A stretch of DNA of 64,000 nt from Actinosynnema pretiosum (GTDB taxonomy: Bacteria > Actinomycetota > Actinomycetes > Mycobacteriales > Pseudonocardiaceae), in assembly GCF_024171695.1 (NCBI RefSeq), contig NZ_JAMTCF010000001.1, positions 549,061 through 613,060 on the forward strand. The letters are read 5' to 3'. Below, one piece after another: positions 26,293 to 35,018 of the stretch. Position numbers and translations under genes: made by a program. The notes below the pieces were generated by a model, which worked only from the letters and a program-made list of their open reading frames with translations, had not been told where the DNA came from and searched no databases. Positions within the stretch are counted from its first letter, which is position 1. Each line of letters begins with the position of its first letter.

Positions 26293-27132
26293 TCAGTCCG
26301 CCGCGCGCTGCCCCTCCTCCCGCTCGACCCCTTCCTCGTCCACCACCACGGTCCGCACCCCGACCGCCTGGAACGGCTCCAGCGCGCCCGGCTCGGCCGC
26401 GACGTCGGTGACCAGCGTCCAGCCCGGTTCCAGCCGCGTCCACGCGTGGAACGGCTTGCGCCCCAGCTTGTCGGCGTGCGCCAGCACGTACACCGAGTCC
26501 GCCCGCCTGGCCATCAGCTCCTTCAACCTGGTCTGGTCAAGGTCGGCCTCGTTGATGCCCCGGTCGGCGGTCACCCCGTCCGCGCCCAGGAACGCCCGGT
26601 CGAAGGTCAGCCGCTCCAGCGAGGCCTCCGCGAGCGGTCCGACGAAGCCCTGCGACACGTGCCGCAGCGTCCCGCCGAGGCACTCCACGCGCACCTCGTC
26701 CACGTCGGCCAGCGCCTGCAGCGCGGTCAGGCCGGTGGTCACCACGGTGAGCGGCGGCGCGGCGGCGCGCAGCTCGTGGGCCAGCGCCCCGACCGTGGAC
26801 CCGGCGTCGAGCAGCACCGTCTCACCGGGCGCGACCTGCCTGGCCGCCCACCGGGCGATGCCGCGCTTGGCCTGGTAGGCGTCCCCGACGCGCTGGCGGA
26901 GCGAGCTCTCCAGGTGCGTGGCCAGCGCGATGGCTCCGCCGTAGGTGCGGGCGAGCTTGCCGTCCGCGGTGAGCTGCGCCAGGTCGCGGCGGATCGTGGA
27001 GGCGGTGACGTCGAACTCGCCCGCCAGCTCCTCCACCGACGCCAGCCCGCTCGTGGTGGCCAGCTCCACGATCTGCGCGCGCCGCCACCTCGCCCCCCGG
27101 TGCTGGGGGTACTGGACGTCCCACGAGACCAC
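26293..27132 (-). CDS. DeoR/GlpR-family transcriptional regulator
   Basis: This 279-residue protein has the DeoR helix-turn-helix (RRAQIVELATTSGLASVEELAGEFDVTASTIRRDLAQL, about residues 17-54) followed by a DeoR-C sugar-phosphate sensing domain with LLDAGSTVGALAHEL, TTGLTALQAL and LGADGVTADRGI blocks. Such regulators respond to phosphorylated sugars. The GTG at 27132 has AGGAGG five bases upstream and sits 11 bp after the stop of the kinase-PdxA gene, so the two are co-transcribed. It most likely represses that gene and the divergent ABC-transporter operon, with a phosphorylated four-carbon acid sugar as inducer (inference). Confidence 0.9.
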   Translation of the reverse strand: MVSWDVQYPQHRGARWRRAQIVELATTSGLASVEELAGEFDVTASTIRRDLAQLTADGKLARTYGGAIALATHLESSLRQRVGDAYQAKRGIARWAARQVAPGETVLLDAGSTVGALAHELRAAAPPLTVVTTGLTALQALADVDEVRVECLGGTLRHVSQGFVGPLAEASLERLTFDRAFLGADGVTADRGINEADLDQTRLKELMARRADSVYVLAHADKLGRKPFHAWTRLEPGWTLVTDVAAEPGALEPFQAVGVRTVVVDEEGVEREEGQRAAD

Positions 27133-27143
27133 GCCTGCCTCCT

Positions 27144-29639
27144 TCAGCTCGTGGCTGCCGCCGGGCTCGGCGACATCTGCGCCGCCTGGCGCAGCGCCTC
27201 GATCATGCTCCGCACGTCAACCTTCCCCGTTCCGGCGATGTCGAACGCGGTGCCGTGGTCGACCGAGGTGCGGATGACCGGCAGGCCCACGGTGATGTTC
27301 ACCCCCGCCTCGATCCCCAGCACCTTGACCGGGCCGTGGCCCTGGTCGTGGTACATGGCCACCACCAGGTCGTAGTCACCGCGCCCCGCGACGAAGAACG
27401 CGGTGTCGGCGGGCACCGGGCCGCGCGCGTCGATGCCCGCCGCGCGCAGCGCCTCGATCGCGGGGGCGATCTTCTCCTCCTCCTCGCCGTAGCCGAACAG
27501 CCCGTTCTCGCCCGCGTGCGGGTTGATGCCGCACACGGCGATGCGCGGGTTGGGCACGCCCGCCCGCTCCAGCGCCTCGTGGCCCCGGCGGACGGTGCGC
27601 TCGACGAGACCGGGCTCGATGCGGTTGACCGCGTCGATCAGCCCGATGTGGGTGGTCACGTGGATGACCCGGACCTTGGGCGTGCTCAGCATCATCGACA
27701 CCTCGGGCACGCCGCAGAAGTGCGCGAGCAGCTCGGTGTGGCCGGGGTAGCGGTGACCGGCGGCGTGCAGGGCCTCCTTGTTCAGCGGGGCGGTGCAGAT
27801 GCCCTGGACCTCGCCCTTCATCGCCAGCTCGGCGGCGACCCTGATGTACTCGTAGGAGGCGTTGCCCGCGACCTCGGACAGCCGGCCCCACGGCAGGTCG
27901 GCGGGGAGCAGGCCGAGGTCGATGACGTTGATGCGGCCGGGGGTGAACTCGGCGTCGGAGACCTTCTCGACGGCGACGACGTCGGCGTCGAGCCCGAGGA
28001 CCTCGGCGGCGGCGCGCAGCCGGGCGGCGTCGCCGACGACGACGGGTCGGCAGTCGTCGCGCGGCTCGACCAGCGCGCCGACGACGACCTCGGGACCGAC
28101 CCCGGCGCCGTCGCCCATCGTGACGGCGATCAGCGGAGTGGTTGCGGTGCTGCTCATGGGTGTCGTGCCTTCCGTCGGGTGGTTCGCGCCGCCGCTCAGC
28201 GCGGCGGCGATGCGGATCAGCGAGTCCGGACCGCCGAAGCTGCCCGGACGGGTGACGACGAGCCGTTCGTCGTCGGCGAGGGCGAGGACGGCCCCGTGGT
28301 GCACGGAGCCGAGGGGGCGCAGGGAGCGCACGCCGAGCGCGTCGAGCACCCGCCGCGCGGTCTCGCCACCGGTCAGCGCGAGCGGGGTGGTGGTGCCGCG
28401 CACCGCGTCGGCGGCCACGCGGGCCAGCGCGACGGACAGCGCGCGGGAGCGGGCGGGGTCGACGGGCGCGTCGCGCGCGGGTCTGAGCACCACGGGTCCG
28501 AGGCGCAGCGCCTCGGCGACGGCGACGCGGAGGGCGTCGAGCGGGGAGGTCCCGTCGACCGCCGAGCCCTCGGCCTCCGAGCCCCCGGCCTCCGGGGTTG
28601 ACCCGCGGGTGACAGCGCCGAGGGGGGCACCTGGTGCGGCGCTGTCACCCGCGGTGGCGACCGAGCCGGGCTCGACCGCGTCCACGTCGGCGCCACCACC
28701 GGCTCGGGTGTCGCCCGCCCGCTCGTCTCCGGGCTGGATTTCACCGAACCGGGTGTCACCGGTCAGGGGGTCAGGGTAAATGGCCCCGGTTGCCAGGTCC
28801 GCTGGATGGAGCAAGCGCTCGGTCACACCGGTCGCCACCAGCGCCCGCACCTGCGCGTCCGCGGCGGGTTCGGCGCTGCCGACCACGATCAGCGGGTGAC
28901 TGCGCGTTCCGCGCAGCCGCGCCGCGCCACCTGCGGTTTCCCCCTCCGGGCCAGCGGCGCCGCAGCCCTCGACCGACCGCAACCACCGCCCGACCGCCGC
29001 GGCGATCCCACCGGACCCGGCCAACGCCACTCGATCAGGCGTGGCAGCCACCACCGCGTCCAGGTCCTCGTCGGTCTCCGCGTCGCACACCGGCACGACC
29101 CCGTCCGCGACCAGCGCGGCCAGCACCTCCCGCAGCCCGTCCGAGCGCACCACGTCCACCGGCACCACCCGCGTGACCAGCGGTTCCAGCGCCTCGGGCA
29201 CCCCGGCGGGCGCCCGCGCGCCCTCGGTCGCCCACGCGGCCGACTCCCCCAGCGGCCTGCCGTCGACGAGCACCGCGCCGCCGCGCACGACCCGCCCCAG
29301 CGCGGGCAGCGCGGTCGCCACCACGACCGGTCCGACCGCCCCGACCAGCTCGGGCAGCGGCCCGCGCAGCAGCGAGTCCAGCTTCACGAGCACCCGCGCG
29401 CGAGGCGCGAGCGCGACGGCGGCACGCGCACGCGCGGACACCTCGGCCCCGGTCAGGTGCCTGGCGTCCAGATCGGTCACCGCGACCGGCCCGACCGGCG
29501 CCCCGGAGAGCACGAGCGCGGCGGCGCGATTGCGCGTTGTGAGCAGCGCGGCGACCTCCGCCGCGCCGGACAGGTCGTCCGCGAGCGCGTGGAGGAGCAC
29601 CTCCTCCACGGCCCCGCCGACCGGATCGGCACTGTTCAT
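27144..29639 (-). CDS. Four-carbon acid-sugar kinase (DUF1537) fused to PdxA2-type dehydrogenase
   Basis: This single 831-codon frame encodes two enzymes. Residues 1-480 are a four-carbon acid-sugar kinase: N-terminal LADDLSGAAEVAALL, C-terminal LTGGETARRVLDAL and GSFGGPDSLIRIA. It contains an extra disordered Gly/Asp-rich insert at about 295-370. Residues 495-831 are a PdxA-family dehydrogenase with MGDGAGVGPEV, GHTELLAHF, NPHAGENGLFG and YHDQGHGPVK (metal and substrate sites). In known D-threonate/D-erythronate pathways the kinase makes the 4-phosphate and PdxA2 oxidatively decarboxylates it to dihydroxyacetone phosphate. These are usually separate proteins; here no stop codon lies between them. 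Start ATG 29639. DeoR follows at 11 bp, and an ABC importer is divergent. Confidence 0.83.
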   Translation of the reverse strand: MNSADPVGGAVEEVLLHALADDLSGAAEVAALLTTRNRAAALVLSGAPVGPVAVTDLDARHLTGAEVSARARAAVALAPRARVLVKLDSLLRGPLPELVGAVGPVVVATALPALGRVVRGGAVLVDGRPLGESAAWATEGARAPAGVPEALEPLVTRVVPVDVVRSDGLREVLAALVADGVVPVCDAETDEDLDAVVAATPDRVALAGSGGIAAAVGRWLRSVEGCGAAGPEGETAGGAARLRGTRSHPLIVVGSAEPAADAQVRALVATGVTERLLHPADLATGAIYPDPLTGDTRFGEIQPGDERAGDTRAGGGADVDAVEPGSVATAGDSAAPGAPLGAVTRGSTPEAGGSEAEGSAVDGTSPLDALRVAVAEALRLGPVVLRPARDAPVDPARSRALSVALARVAADAVRGTTTPLALTGGETARRVLDALGVRSLRPLGSVHHGAVLALADDERLVVTRPGSFGGPDSLIRIAAALSGGANHPTEGTTPMSSTATTPLIAVTMGDGAGVGPEVVVGALVEPRDDCRPVVVGDAARLRAAAEVLGLDADVVAVEKVSDAEFTPGRINVIDLGLLPADLPWGRLSEVAGNASYEYIRVAAELAMKGEVQGICTAPLNKEALHAAGHRYPGHTELLAHFCGVPEVSMMLSTPKVRVIHVTTHIGLIDAVNRIEPGLVERTVRRGHEALERAGVPNPRIAVCGINPHAGENGLFGYGEEEEKIAPAIEALRAAGIDARGPVPADTAFFVAGRGDYDLVVAMYHDQGHGPVKVLGIEAGVNITVGLPVIRTSVDHGTAFDIAGTGKVDVRSMIEALRQAAQMSPSPAAATS
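28157..28175 (-). promoter_or_regulatory. Internal ribosome binding site and start for the PdxA2 part
   Basis: Inside the fused frame, ATG at 28157 is preceded by GGAAGG at about 10 bases and opens the exact N terminus expected for PdxA (MSSTATTPLIAVTMGDG). A free 337-residue PdxA2 could therefore be made as well as, or instead of, the fusion. Confidence 0.5.
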
Positions 29640-29710
29640 CGCGTTACCGTCGTCTTCCCGTCGTCGTGGGCGGGCCCCGGTGGCCGCCCGTTCACAGAGT
29701 GGCACAAATT

Positions 29711-29755
29711 GCACGGAACGCGCTAGGTGCTTGCGCGGAACGCGCAGAAGTGCTT
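29711..29755. promoter_or_regulatory. Direct-repeat candidate DeoR operator
   Basis: Two adjacent direct repeats, 29711-29732 and 29733-29755, share GC(A/G)CGGAACGCGC followed by a G(T)GCTT end. They lie midway between the divergent kinase-PdxA and ABC-transporter genes, the expected place for the DeoR regulator's site. Confidence 0.5.
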
Positions 29756-29807
29756 ACCGTAGTGACCAGGGCAACACCGCCAGCCGCATTGAAGCGAGAG
29801 GTCGACG

Positions 29808-31385
29808 ATGACCCCACCAGGACCCCGGCACGGGCACTCCCGCCGTTCGTTCCTGCGCCTAGGCGCCCTCGTCGGCGCGGGCGCGGCCCTCGGCCCCGCC
29901 CTGTCCGCCTGCGCGGGCCCCGCCGGGGCCGCCGGGCCGGGCACCCTGAGCCTCGCGCTGAACCGCTCGCTGGTGAGCCTGGACAACAAGCTGAACCAGT
30001 TCGACGCGGCGGTCACCGTGCAGCGCGCGGTGCGCCAGGCGCTGACCAGGATCGACGGGGACCTCGGCGTGGCGAACGTGCTGGCCGACCGCTTCGAGCT
30101 GACCACCCCCACGCAGTGGACCGTGCGCCTGCGCGAGGGGGTGCGCTACTCGGACGGCAGCCCGGTCGCGGTGGCCGACGTCGCGACCGCGCTGGAGCTG
30201 TACCAGCAGGTCCAGGGCTCGTTCCTGGCCGCGTTCTTCCCGGAGTGGCCGGTGCTGGAGCAGCGGGACGAGCGCACGTTCACGCTGGAGACCGAGCGCC
30301 CGTTCCCGGTGCTGGACTACCTGATGGCGAACATCCTGATCACGCCGTCGGCGGCCAACCGGGCGGAGGAGCTCCAGTCCGGCGTCGGCTCCGGCCCGTA
30401 CGTGGTCACCGCGTCGAACCGGGGAACCGGGGACTACACCCTGCGCCGCAACGAGAACTACTGGGGCGCCCGCGCGCCGGTGGACGAGGTGCGGGTGCGG
30501 TTCGTGCCCGACGAGTCCAGCCGGGTGGTGTCGATCCGCTCGGGCGAGGTCGACGTCATCGACACGATCTCCCCTGACTCGGCCGACCAGCTCGCCGGTC
30601 TGCCCGGCGTGCGCGTCGAGTCGGTCGAGGGCACCCGCACCAACCAGCTGTTCTACAACTTCCGCAAGCCCGCCGACCACCCGCTGTCGAACCCGCTGGT
30701 GCGCGAGGCGCTGACCTACGCGATCGACCAGCGGGCGCTGGTGGAGGACGTGCTGGTCGGCTCGGTGCGGTCGGCGACGGGCGTGGTGTCGGCGACGCTG
30801 CGCGGCGCGACCGGCAAGCACGCGTACGCGCACGACCCGCGCAAGGCCAGGCAGATGCTGGACGCGGCGGGCGTGCGCGACCTGGAGCTGACCGTCATCT
30901 GGGAGTCCGGCGAGTTCGCGAGCGACGCGTTCGTGATGGAGGCGGTCACCCAGATGCTGGGCGAGGTGGGGGTGCGCACCAGGCTGCGCGAGTTCCAGCC
31001 GGGCGGTGAGATCTCCGCGTGGCGGCAGGGCAAGGCGGGCGACTGGGACGTGCTGGGCAACGGGTACGGCAACCCGACCGGCCTGGCGCTGACCAGCCTG
31101 CAGGGCATGTACGGCGGGACCGCCGCCAAGGAGGCCACCCGCGACACCTACCAGGGCTACGTCTTCCCGCACGTGGAGCAGTTGATCTCGGCGGCGTCGG
31201 CCGAGCCGGACGGCGCGCTGCGGGACGGGCTGCTGGAGCGGGCGCAGGACGCGATCTGGGACACCTGGCCGTGCCTGTGGGCGTTCGTGCCGAACGCGGT
31301 GCTGGCCAGGCGCGAGCGGGTGGGCGGCCTGGCGCTGGCGCCGAACAACTCCTACGACCTCAGCGCGACGAAGCTGGAGGGGTGA
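29808..31385 (+). CDS. ABC transporter substrate-binding lipoprotein, Opp/Dpp type (family 5)
   Basis: This 525-residue exported protein starts with a twin-arginine signal (SRRSFLRLGALVG) ending in a lipobox, LSAC (Cys about 35). The mature part has family 5 binding-protein blocks: FELTTPTQWTVRLREGVRYSDGSPV, GSGPYVV, LRRNENYWG and NPLVREALTYAIDQRALV. This class delivers peptides, nickel or glycosides and other small conjugates to Opp/Dpp-type importers. The next four genes encode two permeases and two ATPases, so the importer is complete. Given the adjacent acid-sugar kinase and aldolase genes, the cargo is more likely a sugar-acid-containing compound than a peptide (inference). Confidence 0.92.
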   Translation: MTPPGPRHGHSRRSFLRLGALVGAGAALGPALSACAGPAGAAGPGTLSLALNRSLVSLDNKLNQFDAAVTVQRAVRQALTRIDGDLGVANVLADRFELTTPTQWTVRLREGVRYSDGSPVAVADVATALELYQQVQGSFLAAFFPEWPVLEQRDERTFTLETERPFPVLDYLMANILITPSAANRAEELQSGVGSGPYVVTASNRGTGDYTLRRNENYWGARAPVDEVRVRFVPDESSRVVSIRSGEVDVIDTISPDSADQLAGLPGVRVESVEGTRTNQLFYNFRKPADHPLSNPLVREALTYAIDQRALVEDVLVGSVRSATGVVSATLRGATGKHAYAHDPRKARQMLDAAGVRDLELTVIWESGEFASDAFVMEAVTQMLGEVGVRTRLREFQPGGEISAWRQGKAGDWDVLGNGYGNPTGLALTSLQGMYGGTAAKEATRDTYQGYVFPHVEQLISAASAEPDGALRDGLLERAQDAIWDTWPCLWAFVPNAVLARRERVGGLALAPNNSYDLSATKLEG

Positions 31386-31386
31386 C

Positions 31387-32367
31387 GTGTTCCGCTACCT
31401 GGCGCAGCGGCTCGGGCAGAGCCTGCTCACCCTCGGGTTGACCGTCAGCACGGTGTTCGTGCTGCTCAGGCTGGCCCCCGGCGATCCGGCGTACGCGTAC
31501 GCCGGGCCGACCGCCACCACGGAGGAGCTGGACCGGATCAGGGAGCGGTTCGGCCTGGACGGGTCGCTGCTGGAGCAGTTCGGCGCGTTCCTGTCCGGGC
31601 TGGTCAGGGGCGACCTGGGCACCTCGTTCTCGTTCCAGGCGCCCGCGCTCGACGTGGTGCTCCAGCGGTTGCCGTACACCTTCACCCTGGCGCTGTCGGC
31701 GATCGCGGTGACCACGGTGGTCGCGGTGCCGCTGGGCGTGTGGATGGCGCGGCACGCGGGCAGCGCGCGCGAGTTCGGGGCGAACCTGACGACCGTGGCC
31801 GCCCAGTCGATGCCGGAGTTCTGGAGCGGCATCATGCTGCTCACGCTGTTCTCGGTGCTGGTGCCGGTGCTGCCCGCGTCCGGGTTCACCAGCTGGGGCG
31901 GCCTGGTGCTGCCGACGCTGACGATCGCGCTGCTCCAGGTGGCGCTGATCAGCCGGATGGTGAGCCGGGAGATGGGCGGGGCGATGGCCGCGCCGCACAT
32001 CACGACGGCGCGCGGGCGTGGCCTGTCCGAGCGGGCGCTGACCTGGCGCTACGGCATGTCCAACTCGGCGATCCCGGTGCTGACCGCGCTGGGCACCCGG
32101 TTCGCGTCGATGCTCAACGGCGTGGTCGTGGTGGAGGTCGTGTTCGCCTGGCCGGGCGTCGGCTCACTGGTGGTGCGGGCGCTGGAGACCCGCGACTACC
32201 CGCTGATCCAGGCGACGGTGCTGGTCACCGCGACGGTGACGGTGCTGGTGCAGCTGCTGATCGACCTCGCCTACCCGCTGCTCGACCCGAGGGTCCGCCT
32301 GGCGAGGAAGGCGCCCGCCAGGCGCGTCTCCGGCACGGTCCACGTCAAGGAAGGAGCGACGGCATGA
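31387..32367 (+). CDS. ABC transporter permease, DppB/OppB type
   Basis: This 326-residue inner-membrane permease has six predicted helices. The N terminus is MFRYLAQRLGQSLLTLGLTVSTVFVL, with the LRLAPGDPA motif typical of the DppB family. The cytoplasmic coupling EAA loop lies around ARGRGLSERALTWRYGMSNSAIP. The GTG start lies one base after the stop of the binding-protein gene, and its own stop overlaps the next start as ATGA, so expression is coupled throughout. It forms the translocation pore with the next permease. Confidence 0.92.
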   Translation: MFRYLAQRLGQSLLTLGLTVSTVFVLLRLAPGDPAYAYAGPTATTEELDRIRERFGLDGSLLEQFGAFLSGLVRGDLGTSFSFQAPALDVVLQRLPYTFTLALSAIAVTTVVAVPLGVWMARHAGSAREFGANLTTVAAQSMPEFWSGIMLLTLFSVLVPVLPASGFTSWGGLVLPTLTIALLQVALISRMVSREMGGAMAAPHITTARGRGLSERALTWRYGMSNSAIPVLTALGTRFASMLNGVVVVEVVFAWPGVGSLVVRALETRDYPLIQATVLVTATVTVLVQLLIDLAYPLLDPRVRLARKAPARRVSGTVHVKEGATA

Positions 32368-33278
32368 CCGCCACCGCGCCAGCCCCGTCCGCCGCCGCCG
32401 AGCGGCCGAGCCGGGTGACCGAGGCGGACCTGCGCCGGGCGGGCGTGCGCCGCCGGGGTCGCAGCGCCCGCGTGAAGCTGTGGACGGGCGCGGTGTGCAC
32501 GCTGCTCGTCGTGGTCCCGGTGCTGCTGGCCGGGGTGCTGCCGCTGCCGGGTCCGGACGTGCAGGACCTCGGGTCGCGGCGGTTGCCGCCGCTGACCGAG
32601 GGGCACCTGTTCGGCACCGACCAGATCGGTCGCGACGTGCTGTCGCGGGTGCTGCACGGTGGGCAGACGTCGCTGCTGATCGGTCTGCTCGCGGTGCTGG
32701 TGTCCGGGCTGATCGGGATCGCGCTGGGCTCGCTGGCCGGGTTCTTCCGGGGCTGGGTCGACGCGGTGGTGAGCAGGCTGCTGGAAGCGCAGATGTCGTT
32801 GCCGCTGCTGCTGATGCTGCTGCTGGTCGTGGCGCTGTTCGGGCCGTCGATCCCGGTGATCACGTTCGTGATCGCGATCGCGCAGTGGCCCGAGGTGGCG
32901 CGGTTGACCAGGTCGTTGGTGCTGGTGGAGCGGGGCAAGCCCTACGTGGCGGCGGCGACGGTGCTCGGCCTGCGCAAGGTGTCGATCCTGCTGCGGCACG
33001 TGGTGCCGAACGTGGTCAAGCAGGCCGCGCTCGTGGTGCTGCTGCTGCTCGCGCAGGCGGTGCTGCTGGAGAGCGCGCTGTCCTACCTGGGCGCCGGTCC
33101 CGAGCGGCCGTTCGCCACCTGGGGTCGGATCATCTCCGACGGTCAGGACTACATCACCACGTCGTGGTGGCTCGTCACGCTTCCGGGTCTGTTCATCGTG
33201 CTGCTGGTGGTGGGCGTGAACCTGCTCGGCGACGGTCTGCGCGACCGCACCGCCCGGTCGAAGAAGAAGGGGGCCTGA
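32364..33278 (+). CDS. ABC transporter permease, DppC/OppC type
   Basis: This 304-residue permease has the DppC signature HLFGTDQIGRDVLSRVLHGGQTSL after the first helix. The EAA coupling loop is YVAAATVLGLRKVSILLRHVVPN, and the near-terminal segment is ESALSYLGAGPERPFATWGRII. The N terminus is a longer-than-usual Ala/Arg-rich cytoplasmic extension. ATG at 32364 overlaps the preceding stop by four bases, with AAGGAG upstream. It pairs with the DppB-type permease. Confidence 0.92.
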   Translation: MTATAPAPSAAAERPSRVTEADLRRAGVRRRGRSARVKLWTGAVCTLLVVVPVLLAGVLPLPGPDVQDLGSRRLPPLTEGHLFGTDQIGRDVLSRVLHGGQTSLLIGLLAVLVSGLIGIALGSLAGFFRGWVDAVVSRLLEAQMSLPLLLMLLLVVALFGPSIPVITFVIAIAQWPEVARLTRSLVLVERGKPYVAAATVLGLRKVSILLRHVVPNVVKQAALVVLLLLAQAVLLESALSYLGAGPERPFATWGRIISDGQDYITTSWWLVTLPGLFIVLLVVGVNLLGDGLRDRTARSKKKGA

Positions 33279-33279
33279 G

Positions 33280-34221
33280 GTGAGCGAGGACGGTGCGGCG
33301 ACGCCGCTGCTGGACGTCGAGGACCTGCAGATCGAGATCATCACCGCGACGGGCGTGGTGCGCGCGGTGGACGGGGTGTCGTTCCGGGTGGACCGGGGCG
33401 AGACGGTGACGATCATCGGCGAGTCCGGGTCGGGCAAGTCGACCACGGCGATGGGCGTGCTGCGGCTGCTGCCCGACGACACGGTGGTGTCCGGGCGCGT
33501 GCGGTTGTCCGGGGTGGACGTGGTGGCCGACGCGTCGGCCGCGGCGCGGTTGCGGGGGCACGCGGTGGCGCTGGTGCCGCAGGACCCGATGACCGCGCTG
33601 TCGCCGGTGCACACGGTCGAGCGGCAGATGGGGGACGCGATCAAGGTCGCGGGCGGCACGTCGAACCGGGCGGAGCGGCGGGCGCGGGCGCTGGAGCTGC
33701 TGGAGGCGGTGCGCATCCCGAACCCGGCGGAGAAGCTGCGCTGCTACCCGCACCAGTTCTCCGGCGGGCAGTTGCAGCGGGTGCTGATCGCGATCGCGCT
33801 GGCCGGTGATCCGAGGCTGCTGGTGGCGGACGAGCCGACGTCCGCGCTGGACGTGACGGTGCAGGCGGGAATCCTCGACCTGCTGATGGAGCTTCAGGAG
33901 CGCACCGGGGTGGGCATCTTGATGATCACCCACGACCTGGGGGTGGCGCGGTTGGTGTCGGACCGCATCCACGTGATGAGCGGCGGGCGGTTCGTGGAGT
34001 CGGGGGCGGCGGCGCAGGTCGTGGACGAGCCGCGCGAGGAGTACACCAGGAACCTGCTGGCCGCGGTGCCCCGGTTGGGCGAGTTCGACGATCGTGGGAC
34101 GGCGGGCGAGCGCGCGGGGCGGGTGGCAGGCGGGGGCTCCGGGGTCGACGCAGGCGGGGCTGCGCGCGGCGGGTCCGCCGAGAGCACCGAGAACACCGAG
34201 CGAGCCGGGAGCGCACGATGA
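33280..34221 (+). CDS. ABC transporter ATPase, DppD/OppD type
   Basis: This 313-residue ATPase has Walker A GESGSGKST, signature FSGGQLQRV (Phe instead of the first Leu), Walker B LLVADEPTS and the H-loop MITHDLGV. The C-terminal Opp/Dpp extension is partly replaced by a low-complexity Gly/Ala/Glu tail of about 45 residues. The usual iron-sulfur-type cysteine motif seen in some Opp ATPases is absent. GTG start one base after the previous stop; its stop overlaps the next start (ATGA). Confidence 0.92.
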   Translation: MSEDGAATPLLDVEDLQIEIITATGVVRAVDGVSFRVDRGETVTIIGESGSGKSTTAMGVLRLLPDDTVVSGRVRLSGVDVVADASAAARLRGHAVALVPQDPMTALSPVHTVERQMGDAIKVAGGTSNRAERRARALELLEAVRIPNPAEKLRCYPHQFSGGQLQRVLIAIALAGDPRLLVADEPTSALDVTVQAGILDLLMELQERTGVGILMITHDLGVARLVSDRIHVMSGGRFVESGAAAQVVDEPREEYTRNLLAAVPRLGEFDDRGTAGERAGRVAGGGSGVDAGGAARGGSAESTENTERAGSAR

Positions 34222-35018
34222 CGCCGCTGCTGTCCGTCGAGGACCTGGTCGTCGACTACGGCGGGTTGCGCGCCGTGGACGGCGTGAGCTTCTCCGTCGC
34301 CGCCGGGTCGACGCTGGCCGTGGTCGGCGAGTCCGGGTGCGGCAAGTCGACCGTGGCCAACGCGATCATGCGGTTGGTGACGCCGACGTCCGGGCGGGTC
34401 GTGCTGGAGGGCACCGACATCGCGCGGCTGCCCGAGCGGAAGCTGCGACCGCTGCGGCCGAGGTTCCAGATGGTGTTCCAGGACCCGTACGGGTCGCTCG
34501 ACCCGCACCTGACCGCCGAGCGGATCGTGGCCGAGCCGCTGGGGCACCTGCCGCGCGCCGAGCGGGTGAAGGAGGCGGCGCGGCTGCTGGACCTGGTGCG
34601 GTTGCCGTCCGGGGTGGCCGAGCGGCGGCCGTCCGAGCTGTCCGGCGGGCAGCGGCAGCGGGTCGGCATCGCCCGCGCGATCGCGACCAGCCCGAAGCTG
34701 CTGGTGTGCGACGAGGCGACGTCCGCGCTGGACGTGAGCGTGCAGGCCACGGTGCTGAAGCTGCTCGCCGACCTGCAGGCCGAGCAGGGGCTGGCGTACG
34801 TGTTCATCTCGCACAACCTGGGCGTGGTGCGGGAGATCAGCCAGGAAGTGGTGGTGATGCGCGCGGGCCGGGTGGTGGAGTCCGGGCCCACCGCCCAGGT
34901 GCTGGCCTCGCCATCGCACGAGTACACGCGCGCGCTGCGCAGGGCGGCGCTCGATCCGACGACCATGCGCGGGGTCAAGCCGCGCGAGCACGTCCGCGCG
35001 GCGGGAGGAGCACGATGA
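34218..35018 (+). CDS. ABC transporter ATPase, DppF/OppF type
   Basis: This 266-residue ATPase has Walker A GESGCGKST, a QMVFQDPYGSLDPHLT Q-loop typical of the DppF branch, signature LSGGQRQRV, Walker B LLVCDEATS and H-loop FISHNLGVV. It is slightly shorter than typical DppF because the C-terminal oligopeptide extension is trimmed. Start and stop overlap both neighbours by four bases, completing the five-gene importer. Confidence 0.92.
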   Translation: MTPLLSVEDLVVDYGGLRAVDGVSFSVAAGSTLAVVGESGCGKSTVANAIMRLVTPTSGRVVLEGTDIARLPERKLRPLRPRFQMVFQDPYGSLDPHLTAERIVAEPLGHLPRAERVKEAARLLDLVRLPSGVAERRPSELSGGQRQRVGIARAIATSPKLLVCDEATSALDVSVQATVLKLLADLQAEQGLAYVFISHNLGVVREISQEVVVMRAGRVVESGPTAQVLASPSHEYTRALRRAALDPTTMRGVKPREHVRAAGGAR

